Source: Cyanobacteriota bacterium
GTDB lineage: Bacteria; Cyanobacteriota; Cyanobacteriia; Leptolyngbyales; Leptolyngbyaceae
Length of the DNA stretch: 5,017 nucleotides
Assembly (NCBI GenBank): GCA_027482985.1
Contig: JAIXVO010000007.1
Location: 1-5,017 of the forward strand
Direction: 5' to 3'
Shown here: one piece after another, positions 1 to 4,613 of the stretch
Layout: each line of letters starts with the position of its first letter
How positions within the stretch are numbered: the stretch's first letter is position 1
Program-made: the position numbers and the translations under genes
The notes under the pieces: model-generated
Seen by the model: the letters and a program-made list of their open reading frames with translations, nothing else
Databases searched by the model: none
Told to the model about the DNA's origin: nothing

Positions 1-868
1 CAAATTCAGCAGGGGCTTTAATCATCGTAAGAGCTAGTAAATCCGCAGCCACGATCGCTAAACCACCTTGAGCATGAATCTGATTAATCACATCGGTATA
101 GTCATAAATTGCGCCATCGGTAGTGGGATATTGCAACAACGCACCGAAAATCGGCTGGTCAAAGGCAAAGGTTTGATGATCCCCGATCACCACTTCCAGT
201 CCTAACGCTCTGGCTCGCGTTTGCACCACATCAATCGTTTGAGGATGACAATCGGCAGCAACCCAGAAGCTTTTCGCCTCCGTTTTGCACAAGCCATAAC
301 TCATTGACATCGCTTCTGCCGCTGCCGTCCCTTCATCCAACAAAGACGCATTGGCAATTCCTAAACCCGTCAAGTCGGTCACGAGCGTCTGGAAGTTAAG
401 CAGCGCTTCTAACCGTCCCTGGGCAATTTCCGGCTGGTAGGGCGTGTATTGCGTGTACCAGGCGGGATTTTCCAGAATATTGCGTTGAATCACAGGCGGC
501 GTAATGCAGTTGGCATAGCCCATCCCGATGAACGACCGAAACACATGATTTTCCTGCGCCAATTCCCGCAATTCCTGGAGCAGCTCATACTCCGCCTTCC
601 CCGCCTCCAACTTCAACGGCGTTTTCAGTTGAATCGACTGCGGCACCGTCGCCTGCATCAACTCCTCCAGACTGCCAAATCCCAACAGTTGCAACATCGC
701 CGCGATCTCAGTCGCGTTCGGACCAATATGGCGATCGCTAAACACATCTGTGTAGGCCAGCGGATTAGAAGTCAGGGAAGAGTAAGCATTCATAGGATTC
801 GAGGACGCTGAACCAGAAGTGGACAGAGAAGAAGTGCTGATTTCAGCCGAGTGGACAGCATCAGCCAT
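1..868 (-). CDS. gcvP: Glycine dehydrogenase (decarboxylating), P protein, N-terminal part (cut by window edge)
   Basis: P protein of the glycine cleavage system. This PLP enzyme decarboxylates glycine and passes the aminomethyl group to the lipoyl arm of H protein; in cyanobacteria it also serves photorespiratory glycine turnover in the cytosol. About 289 residues are visible. I read RHIGP at residues 46-50, then [39 protein letters not shown], the [13 protein letters not shown] stretch and VAADLLALT near the cut, all typical of GcvP. The family is usually 950-1000 aa, so roughly 690 residues, including the PLP-binding lysine, lie outside. The start is uncertain. In-frame ATGs sit at 895, 868 and 793, none with a clear Shine-Dalgarno. 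I chose 868 as a compromise. The 793 start gives the spacing to HIGP seen in E. coli GcvP; the longer starts add a Ser/Thr-rich leader without visible homology. The gene diverges from the UPF0367 gene. Confidence 0.95.
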   Translation of the reverse strand, partial: MADAVHSAEISTSSLSTSGSASSNPMNAYSSLTSNPLAYTDVFSDRHIGPNATEIAAMLQLLGFGSLEELMQATVPQSIQLKTPLKLEAGKAEYELLQELRELAQENHVFRSFIGMGYANCITPPVIQRNILENPAWYTQYTPYQPEIAQGRLEALLNFQTLVTDLTGLGIANASLLDEGTAAAEAMSMSYGLCKTEAKSFWVAADCHPQTIDVVQTRARALGLEVVIGDHQTFAFDQPIFGALLQYPTTDGAIYDYTDVINQIHAQGGLAIVAADLLALTMIKAPAEF

Positions 869-1006
869 AGCCGGGTCAAGGGATCGCTCTAGCATACTGT
901 TGATATGACGCTCAATAAAACAGGGGAAGGAGACAGATTATTCACAGAGCTTAACATTCTCTCCCTTCAATCTAAACAACCAAAGCCCACTCCGCCACGA
1001 AATTCA

Positions 1007-1069
1007 GGCAGAGGGCAGAGGGCAGCAGGCAGCAGGCAGAGGGCAGAGGGCAGAGGGCAGAGGGCAGCA
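1007..1069 (+). repeat. Left heptamer array: nine perfect 7-bp units, GGCAGAG x6 and GGCAGCA x3
   Basis: Nine consecutive 7-bp units can be read without a gap. Only two variants occur, in the order GGCAGAG, GGCAGAG, GGCAGCA, GGCAGCA, then GGCAGAG four times and GGCAGCA once, followed by GG. The uniformity suggests recent expansion by slippage or recombination. Because 7 is not a multiple of 3, open frames across the array give an artefactual Gly/Arg/Gln/Ala repeat peptide. Confidence 0.9.
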
Positions 1070-1150
1070 GGAAAACGCCCCTATCCCTCTCTTAAAGGGA
1101 AAATCTCTTTTCACCATTGGAAATGTCCACACCTCATCGCTGCCTATCTC

Positions 1151-1220
1151 CTGCCTCCTGCCCCCTGCGTTCTGCCTGCTGCCCCCTGCCTTCTGCCTCC
1201 TGCCTCCTGCCTTCTACCTT
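1151..1220 (-). repeat. Right heptamer array: ten degenerate CTGCCnn units, inverted relative to the left array
   Basis: On the plus strand the units read CTGCCTC, CTGCCCC, CTGCGTT, CTGCCTG, CTGCCCC, CTGCCTT, CTGCCTC, CTGCCTC, CTGCCTT, CTACCTT. Each is the complement of a GGCAG core with two variable bases. A further degenerate unit (CTATCTC, 1144-1150) and GCTGC precede it. It is much more degenerate than the left array, so the two arms have diverged or expanded at different times. Confidence 0.85.
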
Positions 1221-1292
1221 TTCTGCGCCGAACGGATCACGATTTGCCATACTAGAGAAGGTCATCGACAAACTCAGTTCCGAAAGTACCCA

Positions 1293-1562
1293 ATGTTCAT
1301 CATCGACGTTAGTCTCAAAAACGCCCCTGTGACTTTATCTGTGCAACGTAAAGCCGCCGAAGATGCCGAAGCCACTTACCAACAGGTGATTGATGCCGTG
1401 CGATCGGGTGAGCAACGGTTGTTAGAACTCATCTGTGAGCATCAACCGGGCAAGAAAGTCAGCGTCATCAGTAGCGAAGTGGCCGCCGTGCAAGTCTACG
1501 AGAAGTCTTCCACTGCCACCTCCTCTGGCAGACCTCCCGGCTTCTTTGCAATGGCAGAATGA
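1293..1562 (+). CDS. Small conserved cyanobacterial protein, UPF0367-like
   Basis: An 89-aa soluble protein with no signal peptide or membrane segment. Its layout matches what I recall of the cyanobacterial UPF0367 family: an N-terminal strand (MFIIDVSLKN), then VQRKAAEDAEATYQQVIDA (about 17-35), the charged QPGKKVSVISSEVAAVQV segment (51-68) and the C-terminal signature GRPPGFFAMAE (79-89). The family has no assigned biochemical role that I know of. The ATG at 1293 is preceded by a weak purine stretch (GAAAG), with no strong Shine-Dalgarno. The gene ends in TGA at 1560-1562, inside an ATGA overlap with the ABC ATPase gene, so the two are very likely one operon with coupled translation. It starts about 70 bp after the right repeat array, which may therefore lie in or near its promoter. 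Family assignment is from memory of the pattern, not a search. Confidence 0.85.
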   Translation: MFIIDVSLKNAPVTLSVQRKAAEDAEATYQQVIDAVRSGEQRLLELICEHQPGKKVSVISSEVAAVQVYEKSSTATSSGRPPGFFAMAE

Positions 1563-2248
1563 CCGCATCCAGTTTGATGGCAGACGCGATCGCAATTCAG
1601 GTAGAAGATTTAAGTTTCCGCTGGTACAAGGGCAACACGGTGTTGGATGCCTGTTCGCTGGCGGTACCCAGAGGGGAGTTTTGGATGCTTCTGGGCACGA
1701 ATGGCAGTGGCAAATCTACCCTGCTGAAGTTGCTGGCAGGCTTATTACAACCCCACTCCGGGACAATCAAACCGATGTCCCGGATGGGCTTTGTCTTCCA
1801 AAACCCCGATCATCAACTGGTGATGCCAACCGTCGGTGCGGATGTGGCCTTTGGGCTAGTACGCGAAGCCCTCACGCCCGTCCAGACGCGGCAACGGGTA
1901 GAAGCGGCACTGGACGCTGTGAACTTACTCTCCCTCCTGCGTCGCCCCATCTATGCCTTGAGTGGGGGGCAAAAACAACGGGTGGCGATCGCGGGTGCCT
2001 TAGCCCGACAGTGTGAAATTCTGCTGCTCGACGAACCCACCGCTCTGCTTGATCCCGATAGTCAGCTGGAACTGGTGGCGCAAGTGCAACGGTTAGTCAA
2101 AGAACGCGACATGACCGCCCTCTGGGTCACTCATCGGCTGGATGAATTGGATTACAGCGACGGTGCTTTTCTCCTGGAAGCCGGACGGGTTGTGGATCAG
2201 GGCGACCCCCACCGACTCCGCCAGCGGCTCATGCAAATTACCGAGTAG
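1559..2248 (+). CDS. ABC transporter ATP-binding protein, ECF/CbiO class, similar to plant plastid ABCI10
   Basis: A complete 229-aa ATPase that would power a transport complex on the cytosolic face of a membrane. Motifs in order: Walker A GTNGSGKST (46-54, Thr where Pro is commoner), Q-loop in FQNPDHQLVMPTV (Q81), signature LSGGQKQR (134-141), Walker B LLLDEP with Glu159, D-loop LLD (163-165) and switch His192 in WVTHRLDEL. The FQNPDxQ Q-loop is a hallmark of energy-coupling-factor (EcfA/CbiO) ATPases. GEFWMLLG, FQNPDHQLVMPTVGADVAFGL and ALWVTHRLDEL closely recall Arabidopsis ABCI10 (NAP13). At 229 aa it lacks most of the C-terminal extension of bacterial EcfA proteins (about 270-290 aa). 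No transmembrane partner is in the window, so the substrate is unknown. The start overlaps the preceding stop (ATGA), supporting Met1; Met7 (1577) is an alternative. The catalytic motifs look intact. Confidence 0.93.
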   Translation: MTASSLMADAIAIQVEDLSFRWYKGNTVLDACSLAVPRGEFWMLLGTNGSGKSTLLKLLAGLLQPHSGTIKPMSRMGFVFQNPDHQLVMPTVGADVAFGLVREALTPVQTRQRVEAALDAVNLLSLLRRPIYALSGGQKQRVAIAGALARQCEILLLDEPTALLDPDSQLELVAQVQRLVKERDMTALWVTHRLDELDYSDGAFLLEAGRVVDQGDPHRLRQRLMQITE

Positions 2249-2276
2249 AGCCAAGCCATTTTTGTGTCTAATTACG

Positions 2277-2303
2277 TTATCGCATTCCCCGTGAATGCGA
2301 TAA
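2277..2303. promoter_or_regulatory. Perfect 11-bp inverted repeat with 5-nt loop
   Basis: TTATCGCATTC (2277-2287) pairs perfectly with GAATGCGATAA (2293-2303) around the loop CCCGT. It begins 28 bp after the ABC ATPase stop and ends 48 bp before the NYN gene. No T-run follows on either strand, so it is not a standard intrinsic terminator. It could be a transcript-end stabiliser or processing hairpin, or a dyad operator for a dimeric regulator. The structure is certain; the role is inference. Confidence 0.6.
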
Positions 2304-2306
2304 ACT

Positions 2307-2343
2307 GGGCTTATTGCTAAAATATTCACAAAACTTTAAGCCC
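2307..2343. promoter_or_regulatory. Second inverted repeat, 7-bp stem with AT-rich 23-nt loop, directly before the NYN gene
   Basis: GGGCTTA (2307-2313) pairs with TAAGCCC (2337-2343); the stem ends 8 nt before the ATG at 2352, over the usual ribosome-binding zone. The AT-rich loop contains TAAAAT (2318-2323), a possible -10 element without a convincing -35. If the transcript reads through from the ABC gene, this hairpin could hinder initiation of the NYN gene; if transcription starts at the TAAAAT, it would not form in the RNA. Confidence 0.4.
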
Positions 2344-2351
2344 TGGTTCCC

Positions 2352-2897
2352 ATGCCACGTTCCACCCCAGTCGCAGTTTTACTGGTTGACGGCTATAACG
2401 TCATTGGGAATTGGCACGACCTCAAACAGGTGCGCGATCAGGACGGACTGGAAGAAGCCCGTCGCCGCCTCACCGAAACCTTGATGAACTACAGCGCTTA
2501 CCAGGGCTACGACACCCGCCTGGTCTTTGATGCGCAGTATCAGGATGGCCCCAGCAAGCGCGAAGTCATCGCCAGCTATCTGTCAGTTTGCTATACCGAC
2601 TTCGGGCAAACTGCCGACACTTACATCGAAAAAGCCTGTTCCGCCTTTCGTAACGACCTGCGCAAGTTTCACTCCCGCCTGATTGTGGCTACGAACGATC
2701 GCGCCCAGCAGCTAACCGTCATTGGTTACGGGGCGGAATGTCTGTCAGCGGAACAACTGGGTCTGGAAGTCGATGCTGTCGCCCTGAAAGTTCGCCAAAA
2801 ACGCCAACCCGCCCGCAAACAAACCGGACGTTTTCTCGCCCACTCCCTCGATCCCGACGCTCAAAAACGCCTCTCAGACTTACGGTTTGGCAAATAG
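2352..2897 (+). CDS. NYN-domain ribonuclease, YacP/Rae1-like
   Basis: A 181-aa soluble protein of the YacP-type NYN (PIN-like) nuclease family. B. subtilis YacP, renamed Rae1, is a ribosome-associated endonuclease that cuts mRNA in the A site. Shared motifs: LLVDGYNVIGNW (10-21), EEARRRL (34-40), the strand LVFDAQ (57-62), TADTYIEK (87-94) and VATNDRAQQLTVIGYGAECLSAEQL (112-136). By my alignment, Asp13 and Asp89 match the acidic residues (Asp7, Asp81) I recall as required in Rae1, with Asp60 and Asp116 as further candidate metal ligands, so it looks catalytically competent. The basic C-terminal tail (KVRQKRQPARKQTGR, about 146-160) could contact RNA. No Shine-Dalgarno is visible; two inverted repeats precede the gene. 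The TAG stop overlaps a HIP1 octamer (2897-2904). Whether it acts on ribosomes here is inference. Confidence 0.9.
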   Translation: MPRSTPVAVLLVDGYNVIGNWHDLKQVRDQDGLEEARRRLTETLMNYSAYQGYDTRLVFDAQYQDGPSKREVIASYLSVCYTDFGQTADTYIEKACSAFRNDLRKFHSRLIVATNDRAQQLTVIGYGAECLSAEQLGLEVDAVALKVRQKRQPARKQTGRFLAHSLDPDAQKRLSDLRFGK

Positions 2898-2938
2898 CGA
2901 TCGCGTCCCGCTGGTGGACTAAATTTAGGTGACATCGG

Positions 2939-2995
2939 GGGGCGGGTTTAATGGGTAACTGGCTTGACGCACAACGTTACTGCGAAACCCGCCCC
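2939..2995. terminator. GC-rich inverted repeat between convergent genes, probable bidirectional terminator
   Basis: GGGGCGGGTTT (2939-2949) pairs perfectly with AAACCCGCCCC (2985-2995). The 35-nt interior holds a second, nested repeat, GTAAC (2955-2959) with GTTAC (2976-2980), so the whole could fold as a two-tier hairpin. It lies 42 bp after the NYN stop and 28 bp after the stop of the convergent minus-strand gene. On the plus strand, a T5 run appears at about 3003-3007, several bases after the stem rather than directly on it; on the minus strand there is no T-run. Position and stem strength favour a terminator, though not a textbook one. Confidence 0.5.
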
Positions 2996-3022
2996 TGCAG
3001 GTATTTTTAGAGATTTGCTGCG

Positions 3023-4333
3023 TTACAGTTGGCCCAGACAGGGTAAATTGACGGAGCCGAAGTGCAGCGAGAAGGCGATTTGCAGATTCTCCAGCGATTC
3101 CACCAGCCAGCGCACTCCATTCATCACTGGTTCGTAGTGTTTGTAGAGGATTGCCAACCGTTTTTCCAGGCTCGACTTGAGATTGCCGTAGAGCAACAAC
3201 AGCTTCAGCAACAAGCCCGTCGTCGCCGTCGCCCCCACATTACTGATCAAATCGACAAACACCAGATGGTTATTCACCTGTTGCGGTGGAGCCACCAAGG
3301 CTTCGATGAGCTGGTAACAAGTGCGCGTGACCAAAAAGGGACTGACCGCTTGATGATCATTTTGGGGCAGGATGTTGACGATCTGCGTGTGGAGCCACTG
3401 GTTAAAGTGGTGTTTGCCATACTCCGGTTTGGAAGCATTCACCGTACTGATCAGGTAGCGGTAAAGTCCCTCTTTGAAATCCCGGTAAGTGTCAAATTGG
3501 GTACTGTAAGCGAGAAACCGTTTGGCCTGATCTTTGTAGCTGCCTGATCGCTCATTTGCTCCGGTAAAGTGCTTGATCGAAAATCGGAGCTGCGAATCAC
3601 TCAGGAGGGTGGGATTGGCGATCGCCGTGGCGGGTGTCCGCATCTGGGGATCATTTTTTTGCACCATGTAGGTCACATAGCGCGACAAATCCCGTTCATA
3701 GCGTTGCTGACTCTCCGCCTGAAGATGCCGAATCGTATCAAATTCCGAATCGCTACTGTTACTACTCAAGCAATAGGGGTAGAGGTAGGGATAACGATGG
3801 ATGAAGTGGGGTTGAGCCAGTGCCGCATCCACCGCTTCCACCGCTTCTCCCGCTGCGGCTCGGCGCGATCGCGCGTACTCTGGAAACTCGGAGCGATCCA
3901 GATCCACCCCTTCTTCCACCACCTGCGATAACCGTTGCAATGCCTTGTATTCTTCAGTGTTTAAAAACTCTCGCACTAAGCGCCGTAGCGATTGTGTATT
4001 GAGGTAAACCGTACTGCCGCGAGGAGGCGACTGGATCAGGTAGACCAATTCGGGAATCGCCCAGCGGCAGGCAGGTTGGAACCACCAGTAGTTGATCAAG
4101 ATCCGGCAGCAGCGATTCAAAATAAACTTGAAATCAGCCTGCGCTTGCCGCGAAATCGCCAGTTTGTGGAGCATTTCTAGAATATGGGGTTCAGCGTATT
4201 GAATCCCATCCACAAATAAACACCGAAAGCGCTCTAGTAAAGTCTCCGGCGCTTCCTCGCGACGACAATTGATCCAATGATCATAAAGTTGCTGTTCTGC
4301 AAAACTGGTTGGTCGGTAGTAGGGGCTAGACAT
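3023..4333 (-). CDS. Hypothetical protein, 436 aa, function unrecognised
   Basis: I do not recognise a domain. The frame is long, intact and codes well (it contains two HIP1 sites, 3618-3625 and 3865-3872), so it is a real gene. The N-terminal half is mostly predicted helix with aromatic-rich patches, INYWWFQPACRW (80-91) and HFIHRYPYLYPY (177-188), the second preceded by a basic, Ala-rich stretch (156-173) and followed by a Ser/Asp/Glu linker (190-198). A stretch rich in Arg/Tyr follows (209-225). The C-terminal third has a hydrophobic run, TTGLLLKLLLLYG (371-383), too short and charged on its flanks to be a clear membrane span, then amphipathic helices. No signal peptide, catalytic motif, Cys/His metal cluster or P-loop is visible. 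Residues 235-275 (FSIKHFTG, KDQAKRFLAYS) look like a conserved core by composition only. ATG at 4333 has GAGG 10 nt upstream. It is probably a cytosolic, lineage-specific protein. Confidence 0.85.
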   Translation of the reverse strand: MSSPYYRPTSFAEQQLYDHWINCRREEAPETLLERFRCLFVDGIQYAEPHILEMLHKLAISRQAQADFKFILNRCCRILINYWWFQPACRWAIPELVYLIQSPPRGSTVYLNTQSLRRLVREFLNTEEYKALQRLSQVVEEGVDLDRSEFPEYARSRRAAAGEAVEAVDAALAQPHFIHRYPYLYPYCLSSNSSDSEFDTIRHLQAESQQRYERDLSRYVTYMVQKNDPQMRTPATAIANPTLLSDSQLRFSIKHFTGANERSGSYKDQAKRFLAYSTQFDTYRDFKEGLYRYLISTVNASKPEYGKHHFNQWLHTQIVNILPQNDHQAVSPFLVTRTCYQLIEALVAPPQQVNNHLVFVDLISNVGATATTGLLLKLLLLYGNLKSSLEKRLAILYKHYEPVMNGVRWLVESLENLQIAFSLHFGSVNLPCLGQL

Positions 4334-4343
4334 GACAGTTAAA

Positions 4344-4347
4344 CCTC
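4344..4347 (-). promoter_or_regulatory. Possible ribosome binding site (GAGG) of the 436-aa gene
   Basis: On the minus strand GAGG lies 10 nt upstream of the ATG at 4333. It is a short partial Shine-Dalgarno match with slightly long spacing, but it is the only candidate and supports this start. Confidence 0.35.
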
Positions 4348-4565
4348 GGTAGCGCTCACCTGGATGCGATTTTCAAACCTGAATGAAATTGGGGCTGAGG
4401 GGCTCAACCAGCAACCCATCTCAATTGACGGAGAGCCGTGGGCTTAAATCACCCCCAGCAACTCTGTCCATATTACTTACTCTGGCTTCAACCAATCTTT
4501 TTATGCAAAAAACAGATGCAAAGAAGTTAAGCAACACCAGTGATCGGCTCCTTTCCGCTGAAGGA

Positions 4566-4571
4566 ATTATA
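4566..4571 (-). promoter_or_regulatory. Consensus -10 hexamer (TATAAT) in the gap upstream of the 436-aa gene
   Basis: A perfect TATAAT on the minus strand lies in the 280-bp gap between the STAND gene stop and the 436-aa gene. No good -35 hexamer is found at 16-18 bp spacing. Use of this site would give a leader of about 225 nt. The rest of the gap holds no coding frame I can support and no strong terminator; a weak TCCTT/AAGGA hairpin sits at about 4549-4565. Confidence 0.25.
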
Positions 4572-4613
4572 AAAGACCCTAGGTTCACACTCCGGACACA
4601 CAATTGCCACTTG

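Larger units (their letters stand above)
1006..1220. repeat. Composite inverted-repeat element built from two opposed heptamer arrays
   Basis: A GGCAG-based heptamer array (1007-1069) and its reverse-complement type, CTGCC-based (1151-1220), face each other across about 80 bp. The innermost pairing is GGCAGC (1063-1068) with GCTGCC (1139-1144), and the register allows many GGCAG/CTGCC pairs outward, so a transcript or single strand could form a long imperfect hairpin. The central part carries a small TCCCT/AGGGA inverted repeat near 1084-1100 and no open frame I can support. I see no transposase, no clear target-site duplication and no coding content. The element lies between the divergent gcvP and UPF0367 genes and fills most of their spacer; the remaining flanks (about 896-1005 and 1221-1292) show no convincing promoter hexamers. 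Such arrays are familiar in filamentous cyanobacterial genomes, but I cannot assign a named family. Confidence 0.75.

Noticed and set aside
449..811. Plus-strand frame of 120 aa opposite gcvP
   Set aside because: It is antisense to a clear GcvP reading frame and its Arg/Gln/Leu-rich product resembles nothing known.
896..1005. Possible glycine riboswitch upstream of gcvP
   Set aside because: A short GGAGA/TCTCC pairing is present on the minus strand, but the conserved glycine-aptamer core sequences are absent.
1007..1220. CRISPR array
   Set aside because: The repeated unit is only 7 bp with no unique spacers, and the two arrays are in opposite orientation.
1225..1253. Promoter for the UPF0367 gene around CATACT (1248-1253)
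   Set aside because: Only four of six bases match a -10 element and no -35 hexamer lies at suitable spacing.
905..1332. Open frames on the plus strand across the heptamer arrays (905-1255, 1117-1332)
   Set aside because: They translate the 7-bp repeats into a low-complexity peptide and run into the UPF0367 gene in another frame; they are repeat artefacts.
1435..2016. Plus-strand frame of 193 aa overlapping the UPF0367 and ABC genes
   Set aside because: It is a shifted frame of two genes with strong family motifs; its product has no recognisable content.
2093..2329. Minus-strand frame of 78 aa opposite the 3' end of the ABC gene
   Set aside because: It is mostly antisense to the ABC ATPase end and runs through the inverted repeats; there is no supporting motif.
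2738..2932. Plus-strand frame of 64 aa inside the 3' end of the NYN gene
   Set aside because: It is a shifted frame of the NYN gene with a Ser/Arg/Pro-rich product.
3062..4180. Plus-strand frames opposite the 436-aa gene (3062-3547, 3569-3931, 3820-4002, 3992-4180)
   Set aside because: The minus-strand frame is longer and uninterrupted; the plus-strand products are fragmentary and look like complement shadows.
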